Part shown: positions 1 to 8,440 of the stretch, one piece after another
Position numbering within the stretch: the first letter of the stretch is position 1
How the letters are laid out: each line of letters starts with the position of its first letter
Source of the DNA: Draconibacterium aestuarii
Lineage (GTDB): Bacteria > Bacteroidota > Bacteroidia > Bacteroidales > Prolixibacteraceae
Length of the DNA stretch: 64,000 nucleotides
Assembly (NCBI GenBank): GCA_026671195.1
Contig: JAPOHD010000013.1
Location: 62,001-126,000 of the forward strand
Reading direction: 5' to 3'
Made by a program: the position numbers and the translations under genes
The notes under the pieces: generated by a model
Seen by the model: the letters and a program-made list of their open reading frames with translations, nothing else
Told to the model about the DNA's origin: nothing
Databases searched by the model: none

Positions 1-616
1 TCCCTGTCATTGGTGTTTCAGTTCCATCTTCTTCAACCGAAATTGCAGCCTCACCTTTTTTGAAAATTTTTGTGGTTTCTACAATTTTTACAAGCTGTTG
101 GTTGTTGTTCACATCACAAATACCACGCGATACTGAACCAAAATCAGAAAGCGTATTTTTAAGTTGGTAACCCACCATCGAAAATTCTGAGTCATCTTTT
201 GAAGTGGTTAAAAAGTCAGCCAGAACCTGGTAACTGTTTTTCCCATAAAAATCATCGGCGTTTAATGCGCAAAAAGGTTCTTTTACAGCATCTTTTGCAA
301 CCAGTATGGCATGTGCTGTACCCCAGGGTTTTTCGCGCCCTTCGGGAAGTGTAAATCCTTTGGGCAGATTATCCAGTTCCTGGTAAACGTATTCAATATC
401 GATTTTACCAGCCAGTTTAGATTCAAACTTTTCCTTAAAGGCATCGGCAAAACTTTCGCGGATAATAAAAACAACCTTGCCAAATCCGGCGCGAATGGCA
501 TCATATATGGTGTAATCGATAATAGCTTCCCCGCATGGACCAACGGGTTCAACTTGTTTAAGTCCTCCAAAACGGCTTCCCATTCCAGCCGCAAGAATTA
601 AGAGTGTAGGTTTCAT
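1..616 (-). CDS. Nucleotidyltransferase (sugar-1-phosphate type), partial
   Basis: The reading frame starts at the ATG complement at 614-616 and runs off the left edge without a stop, so only the N-terminal ~205 residues are present. The first residues (MKPTLLILAAGMGSRFGG) carry the G-x-G-x-R-x-G-G nucleotide-binding signature of NTP-transferases that make NDP-sugars from sugar-1-phosphates. A later ALNADDFYG stretch fits the metal-binding Asp region of the same family. It probably acts in the cytoplasm in cell-surface polysaccharide or nucleotide-sugar metabolism; the sugar cannot be assigned. It is divergent from the cobalamin locus and has its own promoter-like box at 648-655. Confidence 0.85.
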   Translation of the reverse strand, partial: MKPTLLILAAGMGSRFGGLKQVEPVGPCGEAIIDYTIYDAIRAGFGKVVFIIRESFADAFKEKFESKLAGKIDIEYVYQELDNLPKGFTLPEGREKPWGTAHAILVAKDAVKEPFCALNADDFYGKNSYQVLADFLTTSKDDSEFSMVGYQLKNTLSDFGSVSRGICDVNNNQQLVKIVETTKIFKKGEAAISVEEDGTETPMTG

Positions 617-647
617 TTTGTCTTTATTTTTCGTGATTGATAAGTGG

Positions 648-679
648 CAAATGTAATCCATTAGCACGCCTTTGCCAAT
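648..679 (-). promoter_or_regulatory. Promoter of the nucleotidyltransferase gene
   Basis: On the minus strand TACATTTG (648-655) matches the Bacteroidota -7 consensus TAnnTTTG. A TTGG lies 19 nt upstream in the -33 position. The box is about 32 nt ahead of the start codon. Confidence 0.5.
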
Positions 680-939
680 CTCATTGTTTGGTAATTCTAT
701 TTTTTAACACTGAATTAAACCGTTTACGAAAGAATAAAAACTATTTCACAATAAAAAATAATTTCAACTAAAGTATTTAAAAAAATTAAAAAGAATTGAT
801 CTTGATGAGAATAAAATTCAAATTTAAGCTACTTGAGGTACAAAATTTTACAGGCTTATATTAATTCTGCTCAAAAACTCCTCCCTGAATACATGAGCAG
901 CCTTCTTTGTGTTGGGGGTAATTTTTCCGTAAAGAATAA

Positions 940-1098
940 TTAATAAACAGTTGTTTTTTGAAGCTCATAAAAGGTAACTAAAGTATCCTTGTCAAGCGGA
1001 TCTTCGCGTTCAATTTCTCTAATGTAACGATCCATAATATAATGATGCATGATTCTGTTTTTTAAATCTGATCTTCTTTTGTATTTAGTTGATTTCAT
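940..1098 (-). CDS. Small hypothetical protein, possibly frameshifted
   Basis: A 52-codon frame beginning MKSTKYKRRSDLKNR is highly charged and has no family I recognise. Just past its TAA the adjacent frame continues with protein-like sequence (GKITPNTKKAAHVFREEF) to a stop at 848-850. One frameshift near 945-960 would therefore join them into a protein of about 80 residues. It could be a decayed gene, a real small protein, or chance. The surrounding 617-1384 stretch is otherwise AT-rich, with nothing else recognisable before the riboswitch. Confidence 0.3.
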   Translation of the reverse strand: MKSTKYKRRSDLKNRIMHHYIMDRYIREIEREDPLDKDTLVTFYELQKTTVY

Positions 1099-1362
1099 AA
1101 TTGATCTGCTATATGGTTGATTTAATAATTGGTTTCCAAACTGTCCATTTTTTGTAATATATCAGTAACGCAGTAAGTATTTATTTATTACATAATTATA
1201 ATTTGTCACATTACAAGTTTATCAGTTTATTCTATTTAAATTAAAATACTACAGACAGGAGGAGGGTGTGTAAGTAATAGGTTTATAATGTGTTGTGTGT
1301 GTGTTGTTGATTAATTTACGCCCTGTTCAAAAAAATAATGACAGCTTGTTAAAAAATGTATT

Positions 1363-1370
1363 TATATTTG
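1363..1370 (+). promoter_or_regulatory. -7 box of the btuB operon promoter
   Basis: TATATTTG matches TAnnTTTG and lies about 15 nt upstream of the riboswitch, so transcription would begin just ahead of the aptamer. No convincing -33 element is visible. Confidence 0.45.
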
Positions 1371-1384
1371 TCGCTGAATTTTGG

Positions 1385-1572
1385 TTCAAACGTTCATCTT
1401 TCATGAACAGGATTAAAATGGGAATCCGGTGCAAAACCGGAGCTGTACCCGCAGCTGTAAGTTCCATCTGCCAATTGGCGGATCGTTTTTGTTGAACTAC
1501 AAAAGCCACTGTTTAGATAGTTTCTGAATGGGAAGGCATCAACAAACGGAGCGAGCCAGAAGACCTGCCACA
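1385..1572 (+). promoter_or_regulatory. Cobalamin riboswitch
   Basis: The stretch contains the characteristic ordered elements of the AdoCbl/cobalamin aptamer: GGGAATCCGGTGCAAAACC with its pairing CCGG, the ACCCGCAGCTGTAA core, a GCCACTG box, GGGAAGGC, and the terminal GAGCCAGAAGACCTGCC. It ends about 95 nt before the btuB ATG. It should reduce expression of the uptake genes, and possibly the whole locus, when cobalamin is plentiful. It is the only such element in the locus; none is visible ahead of cobU. Confidence 0.95.
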
Positions 1573-1666
1573 AATTCATATTAATTAATTAAGCTTCGGG
1601 ATAAAAAGCTTGAGAAATATATTCATATTTTTCACCGATTATCCAAAGCTCCTTAAAAATGTTGTG

Positions 1667-3601
1667 ATGAGGAGGTTTGTTATTGTAGGTCTTTTAATGG
1701 TTGCCTTTGTTACCTGCGTATGGGCGCAGAAACCGTTTACTATTCTCGATACGGTTCATGTAGAGGAAGTGGTAAGTTATGGAAAATTAAATCGATACCA
1801 GTCGGGTGCAAAAATCGAGCAGATCAGTGCGAAACAGTTTTCGCTGGCACAGGACGGCAACCTCGAACAGTTGCTTTCGCGTACTTTGCCCATTCCGTTT
1901 AAAGCCAATGCCGGTGGTCTTGCAACCATTCGTATTCGTGGGTCGGCGCCCGATCATACCAGCTTAAACTTTGGCGGAATAAATATCAATTCACTAACGC
2001 TTGGTCATTCAAATGTAAGTAATGTACCCATGTATTTATTCGATAATGTAGGTATACAGTTTGGTAGTGCCAGTTCGGTAAACGGTTCGGGCAGTATTGG
2101 CGGTGCCATTCATCTGGGTTTGCAAAACAACTGGACCGATGGTTTTAAAGCCGAGGCTCGTGTGGCAAACGGTTCGTTTGGGGAACAGTTGTATGGTACA
2201 AAATTATTTTTGGGAAACGGAAAATTTGAGGCTGTTACCCGGGCGTATTATTACTACAAGAAGAACAATTTTAAGTTTTGGAATCCAAATTACCGCGATT
2301 TTGAAAACGGTATTTTTGAAATCGAAGACAAACAGCGCAATGCCAGTATCGAGAATATGGGGCTTTTGCAGGAACTCAACTATAAGTTTGCCGAAAATGA
2401 GTTTTTTACCTTAAATGTTTGGTTGGAAAAAGACTGGCATCTGGTACAGCAAAATATGCAAACCAACCTTGGTAATCCCGATCTGCGTGAAGAATACTAC
2501 AACGATCATATTCGAATATGGACAGGGTATAAAAACCGTAAAAATCCATTTAAATTCGAAATTAATGGAGGATATGTATACGACAATGCCGTGTCGAACC
2601 GAAATTCCACAGATACCATTTCAACCCAACGCATAATAGGCGAGGCTTTTATCGAACATGCATTTTTAACTAACGCCAGTTACAAAGTTGGCGCAAAAGC
2701 TACCCGGATAAACCCAACAGTTTATGCGTATAGCGCAACCTTGGATCACGAAGACCGGGTAGATTTTTATGCCTCGTATTACCATCGTTTGTGGAATAAA
2801 CTAACTGCAACGATAAACCTGCGACAAGAATTTGTTACCGATTTTACAGTGCCTTTTACTCCTGCATTGGGTTTGAATTACCTGGCTTTCTCAAAAGAAA
2901 AAACTGTGCTGAATATTAGTGGAAATATTGCCCGTAGTTACCGCGTACCCACTTTTAACGACCGCTTTTGGGTGCCCGGAGGTAATCCTGATTTAAATCC
3001 CGAAAAAGGAATGAACTACGAGCTGGGAACAAAATGGAGTTATTGCAATGGCATTACTTCGGGGAATGTAAAAGTGAATGGCTTTTTAATGAACATCGAC
3101 GACTGGATTCTCTGGAAAAACGGAGGTTCGTTTTGGTATGCCGAAAATGTGCAGAGTGTGCAAAGTAAGGGGATAGAATTTATGACCGACTGGAGTTATT
3201 TGATTTTTGGAAAAAGAACAACTTCGGGAGTAAATTACACCTATACTTCAGCACAACGAAAAAAATCGGTAAATGAAACCAACGCACTCAACCGACAACT
3301 GGAATATGTACCCAAACACGCAGGTAACTTTTTTACTTCTACAACAATTAATAATTTCGATTTTACCATTGATGGCAATTACACACACGAGCAGTATACC
3401 GACGAAGAAGTAAAAAATATTCTCGACTCCTATTTTCTTATGAATTTTGCAGTTGGTTATCGGGTAAAAATTAATAAGAACAATTCAATACGAATAAACG
3501 GAATGATTAATAACCTGCTCAATGTCGAGTACCAGTCGAGCTGGGGGTACGCCATGCCGGGAATTAATTACCGCTTAAGTGTATCCTATAATTTAAAATA
3601 A
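1667..3601 (+). CDS. btuB: TonB-dependent cobalamin receptor BtuB
   Basis: This is an outer-membrane receptor of 644 residues that imports corrinoids using TonB energy. The upstream in-frame TTG at 1610 would add 19 residues ahead of the signal peptide, so the ATG at 1667 is preferred: MRRFVIVGLLMVAFVTCVWA is a typical signal sequence. A plug domain follows (VVSYGKL, then RIRGSAPDHTSLNFGGI near residues 80-110), and then aromatic-rich beta-barrel strands to the C-terminus. The plug/barrel layout and length fit the family. It lies directly downstream of the cobalamin riboswitch and 27 bp ahead of a BtuG-like gene, which supports cobalamin as the ligand. Confidence 0.9.
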   Translation: MRRFVIVGLLMVAFVTCVWAQKPFTILDTVHVEEVVSYGKLNRYQSGAKIEQISAKQFSLAQDGNLEQLLSRTLPIPFKANAGGLATIRIRGSAPDHTSLNFGGININSLTLGHSNVSNVPMYLFDNVGIQFGSASSVNGSGSIGGAIHLGLQNNWTDGFKAEARVANGSFGEQLYGTKLFLGNGKFEAVTRAYYYYKKNNFKFWNPNYRDFENGIFEIEDKQRNASIENMGLLQELNYKFAENEFFTLNVWLEKDWHLVQQNMQTNLGNPDLREEYYNDHIRIWTGYKNRKNPFKFEINGGYVYDNAVSNRNSTDTISTQRIIGEAFIEHAFLTNASYKVGAKATRINPTVYAYSATLDHEDRVDFYASYYHRLWNKLTATINLRQEFVTDFTVPFTPALGLNYLAFSKEKTVLNISGNIARSYRVPTFNDRFWVPGGNPDLNPEKGMNYELGTKWSYCNGITSGNVKVNGFLMNIDDWILWKNGGSFWYAENVQSVQSKGIEFMTDWSYLIFGKRTTSGVNYTYTSAQRKKSVNETNALNRQLEYVPKHAGNFFTSTTINNFDFTIDGNYTHEQYTDEEVKNILDSYFLMNFAVGYRVKINKNNSIRINGMINNLLNVEYQSSWGYAMPGINYRLSVSYNLK

Positions 3602-3628
3602 TATTTTAAAAATTAATAATTCAAAAAA

Positions 3629-4930
3629 ATGAAAACCAAATTTAGTTTTATTCTGTTTTTAGCCCTCGCGGCCATTGCATTCGTCTCATGTAGCGACGAT
3701 CCGAATTTAAAAGCCGGTTTTACCTACTCACCTGAAGGAACCATTCAGGCCGGCGATACCGTGTATTTTACAAACACATCATCTGAAGCTTCAACCTTTG
3801 AGTGGAGTTTTGGCGATGGCGAAAAATCAACCGAGGAGTCGCCCTGGCATATTTACGATGAGCCGGGTATTTACTCGGTTACCCTAAATGCCATGAATGG
3901 CGAGTTCAAACATTCGGCAACCAAGGAGATTAATATTGCGGTTGATTTTGCCTACATTATTAACTATGGTAGTTACTCGGGCGATAAATCAACTGTCACA
4001 GCTTATAATACATACGACGAAGAAGTGATAAACGGCTATTACAAAACGGTGAATGGTCTTGATATGGTTTCGAATGTGCAGTATGCCTGCAATTATGAAG
4101 GGAACATCTATTTTATGGATAACAATGCGGATGGAATCTCATGGGTTAATGCGAAAACATTCGAACAAACTGAGAATGCAATTTCATCTGATATTGTAAA
4201 ACCTCGTTATTGTGTAGGTCATGGTGATTATTTGTATGTGTCGTGTTATGGTGGAGATGTATGGTATGACAGCTCTTTGGGATATATCGCAAAAATTAAT
4301 TTGAACACAAATAATGTTGAAAAGATTAATTTACCCGGTGGCCCCGAAGGTTTGGCAATTGTAGATGGAAAACTTTATGTTGCACTGAGGTATGGGAAAA
4401 GTATTGGAGTTGTAGATTTAACAACAGAAGCAGTTTCAAATATAGATTTTCCCGGGCAACCAGTATTTTTTGAAAAAGATCCGCAAGATAATTTGTATGT
4501 AGTGATATCGCGCAATTGGGATGATTATGCAACTCAGACCGGAGTTGGATATTTTAATACGCATACCAATACATTGGACGCGACTTATGCACTCGATGGG
4601 ATTGGAAATACCTATGATAATGTAATAGATGCCAATAGCGATTTTTCGAAGTTGTATGTTTCTTATACTACCAGCACCGATTATTCTACTTACGTTTCAA
4701 CCGGAAGTATTGCAGTGTTTGATGTGGCAAGCAAACAGTTTGAGTCTTCTAACCTTGTTGACGGAATTGTAGGTGTTAACGGGCTGCAAGTTGTGGATGA
4801 CAAGATTATTAGCTTTGAAGCTCCCAGTACTACATCAAACGGTAAAGCTGTTATTTACTCAAATGACGGGCAGGAAATGGAAGAATATGAGACTGGGATT
4901 TCACCAATATTGATGGTTGAGTCAAAATAG
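3629..4930 (+). CDS. BtuG-like surface lipoprotein: PKD domain plus beta-propeller
   Basis: This 433-residue lipoprotein has a lipobox ending in FVSC at residues 17-21. Residues ~28-105 form a PKD domain (WSFGDG, then YSVTLNA). The rest consists of repeated YVS/NLY/GLAIVDGKLYV blades typical of the YncE/DUF5074 propeller. In Bacteroides, BtuG proteins are surface beta-propellers that capture vitamin B12 and cap the BtuB barrel. Position directly behind btuB under a cobalamin riboswitch makes that role the best inference here. The N-terminal PKD domain may act as a spacer. Residue-level ligand contacts were not assessed. Confidence 0.8.
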   Translation: MKTKFSFILFLALAAIAFVSCSDDPNLKAGFTYSPEGTIQAGDTVYFTNTSSEASTFEWSFGDGEKSTEESPWHIYDEPGIYSVTLNAMNGEFKHSATKEINIAVDFAYIINYGSYSGDKSTVTAYNTYDEEVINGYYKTVNGLDMVSNVQYACNYEGNIYFMDNNADGISWVNAKTFEQTENAISSDIVKPRYCVGHGDYLYVSCYGGDVWYDSSLGYIAKINLNTNNVEKINLPGGPEGLAIVDGKLYVALRYGKSIGVVDLTTEAVSNIDFPGQPVFFEKDPQDNLYVVISRNWDDYATQTGVGYFNTHTNTLDATYALDGIGNTYDNVIDANSDFSKLYVSYTTSTDYSTYVSTGSIAVFDVASKQFESSNLVDGIVGVNGLQVVDDKIISFEAPSTTSNGKAVIYSNDGQEMEEYETGISPILMVESK

Positions 4931-4958
4931 TGAGATTGATCCTGAATAAGCAGAAAAC

Positions 4959-5351
4959 ATGCAAAAGCTAAATTCAAAGTCTGTACTCTTATTTGTATTT
5001 CTGTTGGCCTTTGTTGCATTTAATGCTGAAGCCAAAGAACCGCAAAAAGTTACAGTTGAGATAAAATACGATGAAAATAATTCTTCGCTTTTGAAAATCG
5101 AGACAGACTGGAGAGAGGGGCTTTCAGCTTTAGAAGCCCTCCAGTTTGTTGCGAAGGTAAATACGCACCCGGTTGGCAGTTATGTTTTTGTTTCGGCAAT
5201 AAATAATGTGGAAGGAGTACCCAACAAAAGTGTATGGTATTACACCGTTAATGGTGAACCGGCAAAAAAAATAGCAATCAACCAGCCCTTAAAAAAAGGC
5301 GATGTGGTTACCTGGATTTACAAACAGGATGTATGCTCGGCAAAAAAATAA
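4959..5351 (+). CDS. Secreted DUF4430 / transcobalamin C-terminal-like protein
   Basis: This 130-residue protein has a signal peptide (residues 1-25, ending NAEA). A single small beta domain follows: the GLSALEALQFVAKV helix, then SVWYYTVNGEPAKK and the KKGDVVTWIY ending. That pattern is the DUF4430 fold, which also forms the C-terminal domain of animal transcobalamin and intrinsic factor. It sits 28 bp behind the BtuG-like gene in the riboswitch-controlled operon, so a periplasmic or surface corrinoid-binding role is a reasonable inference. It lacks a lipobox, unlike the preceding gene. Confidence 0.75.
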   Translation: MQKLNSKSVLLFVFLLAFVAFNAEAKEPQKVTVEIKYDENNSSLLKIETDWREGLSALEALQFVAKVNTHPVGSYVFVSAINNVEGVPNKSVWYYTVNGEPAKKIAINQPLKKGDVVTWIYKQDVCSAKK

Positions 5352-5449
5352 TTGCAAATGGTTAACCTGTTTTTGCATTATAATGTGGTTAGGTATAAAA
5401 ACGGATTTTTTAGGTTTAGCACGTAAGGTGCATTTATGATTATGATCTG

Positions 5450-5479
5450 AACCCCCGGCTGTTAAGGTTGGGGGTTTTT
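5450..5479 (+). terminator. Intrinsic terminator after the btuB operon
   Basis: AACCCCC (5450-5456) pairs with GGGGGTT (5470-5476), followed by a T-run. It separates the uptake genes from cobU, whose ATG follows only 17 nt later; it might also act as an attenuator for cobU. Confidence 0.7.
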
Positions 5480-5495
5480 GACAAAACAATTGATT

Positions 5496-6005
5496 ATGGC
5501 TGAAATCATTTTTATTACAGGCGGACAACGATCGGGGAAAAGCAGTTTTGCCCAGCGTATGGCCGAAGAAAAATCAGAAAACCCAATTTACCTGGCAACG
5601 GCACATATCTGGGACGATGATTTCAGGTGGCGGGTAAAACGGCATCAGTCCGACCGGGGCGAACAGTGGCAAACCATCGAGGAAGAGATTGAAATCAGTA
5701 AACATGATCTGGCCGGAAAAACGGTGATGCTCGACTGTATTACGCTGTGGCTGACCAATATCTTTTATCAGAACAAAAGTGATGTGGATGCCAGCCTGGA
5801 AATTGCCCAAAAAGAATGGGATAAATTTACAGCCGGGGATTTTACGGTAATTGTGGTAAGCAACGAACTGGGAATGGGTGTTCATCCCGAAAATGAAATG
5901 GCGCGCAAGTTTGCCGACCTTCAGGGCTGGATGAATCAGTACATCGCCAAATCGGCCAACCGGGTTCAGTTAATGGTTTCCGGAATACCGGTAAAAATAA
6001 AATAA
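5496..6005 (+). CDS. cobU: Adenosylcobinamide kinase / adenosylcobinamide-phosphate guanylyltransferase
   Basis: This bifunctional enzyme phosphorylates adenosylcobinamide and then transfers GMP to give AdoCbi-GDP for nucleotide-loop assembly. The N-terminal P-loop GGQRSGKS is near residues 8-15 and IYLATAHIWDDDFRWRVKRH follows, as in CobU/CobP. VSNELGMGVHPENEMAR near residue 125 is the conserved C-terminal signature. The start is set at the ATG 5496; the upstream TTG at 5478 lies in the terminator tail. The length (169 residues) is normal. It begins the biosynthetic half of the locus. Confidence 0.95.
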   Translation: MAEIIFITGGQRSGKSSFAQRMAEEKSENPIYLATAHIWDDDFRWRVKRHQSDRGEQWQTIEEEIEISKHDLAGKTVMLDCITLWLTNIFYQNKSDVDASLEIAQKEWDKFTAGDFTVIVVSNELGMGVHPENEMARKFADLQGWMNQYIAKSANRVQLMVSGIPVKIK

Positions 6006-6117
6006 GTAAAGAATTACAATAGTTTTTAAACATCAATAATAAGAAGAAGATTGGGCACTTTATCTGGGACGAGAACTTCAACCTTCGTGCTTCTGTCTTC
6101 CCGCTAATTTTTCAAAT

Positions 6118-7122
6118 ATGAATATTAAAGAACAACTACAACATAAAATCGATAACAAAACCAAACCACTTGGATCGCTTGGTTTGCTCGAAGATATTGC
6201 CCTGCAAATTGGAGAGGTGCAAAACACTTTATCGCCCAAAATAGAAAATCCGGCCTTGCTGGTATTTGCCGCCGATCATGGTTTGGCCGATGAAGGAATT
6301 AGTCCTTACCCAAAAGATGTAACCTGGCAAATGGTGATGAACTTTTGCGGAGGTGGGGCATCTATCAATGTTTTTTGTCGCCAACACGATATTCAACTGC
6401 ATGTTTTTGATGTGGGTGTCGATTACGATTTCCCGGTAGAATTACCGGTTGAAAAAGTTAAGGTGGCCCGCGGTAGCCGCAATATGCGCATCGAGCCGGC
6501 AATGTCACCTGAAGAATGCCGGGCTGCAATGGAAGCAGGTGCAGCCGCAGTGCGCAAAAAGGCACAAAACGGTTGTAATACCATTGCCTGTGGCGAAATG
6601 GGAATCGGAAACACTTCTCCTTCGTCGTTGTTGATGCATAAATTTACCGGCTATTCGGTTGAAGAATGTACCGGGCGTGGCTCCGGATTAAACGAGGGGC
6701 AGGTGGATCGTAAAACCCGGATCCTACAGGAAATTGCCGAAAAATATAATCCGGAAACACCCGAAGAAACCCTGGCAACGCTGGGAGGGCTCGAAATAGC
6801 CGCCATGGTGGGTGCTTATCTCGAGGCCAAAAAGCAAAATATGCTTATTTTGATCGATGGATTTATTTCAACAGCTGCCGTGCTTACTGCTATTCAAATT
6901 GATAGTGCCGTAAAAGAGAATTGTATTTTTTGCCACAGTTCCGATGAAAAGGGACATAAGTTGATGTTGGAATATTTGGGTGTAAAACCGTTGTTGCAAC
7001 TCGGAATGCGTTTGGGTGAAGGAACGGGAGCCGCAGTGGCAATGCCACTGGTAAAGTCGGCCGTTAATTTCCTGAATGAAATGAGCAGCATGGAAGATGC
7101 CGGCGTTTCGAATAAAGAATAA
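6118..7122 (+). CDS. cobT: Nicotinate-nucleotide-dimethylbenzimidazole phosphoribosyltransferase
   Basis: The enzyme transfers the phosphoribosyl group of nicotinate mononucleotide to the lower-ligand base, giving alpha-ribazole phosphate. Recognisable blocks are NKTKPLGSLGLLE at the N-terminus, LVFAADHGLADEGISPYP, the GEMGIGNTSPSS block, GRGSGLNEGQVDRK, and a GEGTGAAVAMPL ending. It has 334 residues, close to family length. It follows cobU after a 112-bp gap with no clear signals and is followed by the 21-bp repeat array. Confidence 0.95.
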   Translation: MNIKEQLQHKIDNKTKPLGSLGLLEDIALQIGEVQNTLSPKIENPALLVFAADHGLADEGISPYPKDVTWQMVMNFCGGGASINVFCRQHDIQLHVFDVGVDYDFPVELPVEKVKVARGSRNMRIEPAMSPEECRAAMEAGAAAVRKKAQNGCNTIACGEMGIGNTSPSSLLMHKFTGYSVEECTGRGSGLNEGQVDRKTRILQEIAEKYNPETPEETLATLGGLEIAAMVGAYLEAKKQNMLILIDGFISTAAVLTAIQIDSAVKENCIFCHSSDEKGHKLMLEYLGVKPLLQLGMRLGEGTGAAVAMPLVKSAVNFLNEMSSMEDAGVSNKE

Positions 7123-7267
7123 ACGACAGTTGTATAGGAACGGGGGCGATTGTTAAACGATAAACTTCTGGTGCCAGTTGTAAAACCGGTTGGAAACACA
7201 AAAAATGTATCCGATGTAGAAGTAAAACCCGTTCAGCACAGATAGCTGTAACCCTGGTTCTGTTTTA

Positions 7268-7666
7268 ATTTGGGTTGATCGCGAAACAACCAAGGTTGAT
7301 ACTAAAACGACCATGGTAGGATTAAAATCAACTTAGGTAGGAATAGAAACGACCAAGGTAGAATTAAAAACAACTATGGATGATAATATAACAACCACGG
7401 TTGGATTGAAATCAACATAGGTAGGAAATGAATCAGCCAAGGTAGGATAGAAAACAACCTAGGTTGTAAATGAAACAACTATAGTTGGAATTATAACAAC
7501 CATGGTTGGAATGAAATCAACCATGGTAGGATAGAAATCAACTTAGGTTGTAGATGAAACAACTATAGAGGGAATAAAAACAACCACGGTAGGATTGGAA
7601 ACAACCAAAGTAGGAATAAAATCAATCATTGCAGATACTAAACCAACTTAGGTCGATTTGAATAAT
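7268..7666 (+). repeat. Array of nineteen 21-bp degenerate repeats
   Basis: Reading from 7268 in steps of exactly 21 bp gives 19 consecutive units with no insertion or deletion. The approximate consensus is ACCAWGGTWGGAATRAAAWC plus a final A. The first half has a near-palindromic core (ACCATGGT, ACCTAGGT, ACCAAGGT) and the second half is purine-rich. Stops occur in several frames, so it is not an obvious coding repeat. It fills most of the 556-bp gap between cobT and cobS and ends 12 bp before the cobS ATG. Units differ by a few bases each, unlike a recently expanded microsatellite. Confidence 0.9.
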
Positions 7667-7678
7667 AGTCAATATAGA

Positions 7679-8440
7679 ATGAAAAACGAATTAAAAATAT
7701 TTCTTACAGCCCTGAGTTTTTATACACGGGTGCCGGTTGGAAACATAAAAGGCTGGTCGGAGAGAATGCTGAATAAATCCACCCGCTATTTTCCTTTCAT
7801 CGGAATACTGGTGGGCGGAGTGGGAGCGCTGGTCTTTACTGTTTTTAATTTGTATTTACCGGTTTCAATGGCGGTGATATTAAGTATGGTAAGTACCATA
7901 TTGTTCACTGGTGCATTTCACGAAGATGGTTTTGCCGATTTTTGCGATGGATTTGGTGGCGGCTATACACCAGAGAAAATCTTGCTGATAATGAAAGACA
8001 GCCGCATTGGAACCTATGGATCCATCGGTTTAATATCCATACTGGGGGCAAAATTTATTACGCTAATGCACACCGATGCCATGCGAATTCCAATCATTTT
8101 AATTGCCGGACATGCCTTTAGCCGGGTATTCCCGGTGTTGTTAATTTATACATCGGAATATGCACGACTGGATGCATCGAGCAAAACAAAACCGGTTGGC
8201 AAAGCCGATTCATTATTCTCTTTGCTTTTTGCAGTTCTAATTGGAAGCGCACCTTTAATTTTCTTTGGGTGGCACGAGATTATAATTGTTGTGGCATTAT
8301 TAATGAGTACATCGTTCTTTTTCCGGAATTATATTACCCGAAAACTGGGAGGTTATACCGGCGATGTGTTGGGCGCTTTACAACAATTGTGCGAAGTAGG
8401 ATTTTATTTGGCTATTTTGGCCTGTGAGAATTGCTTATGA
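7679..8440 (+). CDS. cobS: Adenosylcobinamide-GDP ribazoletransferase
   Basis: CobS joins AdoCbi-GDP to alpha-ribazole (phosphate) in the membrane, completing the nucleotide loop. The HEDGFADFCDGFGGG motif near residue 80 is the family signature, followed by KDSRIGTYGSIGL. Several hydrophobic segments indicate an integral membrane protein. The ATG at 7679 is preferred over the TTG at 7658, which falls inside the last unit of the 21-bp repeat. It overlaps cobC by an ATGA. Confidence 0.95.
   Translation: MKNELKIFLTALSFYTRVPVGNIKGWSERMLNKSTRYFPFIGILVGGVGALVFTVFNLYLPVSMAVILSMVSTILFTGAFHEDGFADFCDGFGGGYTPEKILLIMKDSRIGTYGSIGLISILGAKFITLMHTDAMRIPIILIAGHAFSRVFPVLLIYTSEYARLDASSKTKPVGKADSLFSLLFAVLIGSAPLIFFGWHEIIIVVALLMSTSFFFRNYITRKLGGYTGDVLGALQQLCEVGFYLAILACENCL

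Noticed and set aside
5352-5495. A second cobalamin riboswitch ahead of cobU
   Set aside because: The gap is short and lacks the GCCACTG and CCGGTGC core; it only holds a simple terminator.
7268-7666. The 21-bp array as a CRISPR
   Set aside because: The units are contiguous with no spacers, vary from one to another, and no cas gene is nearby.
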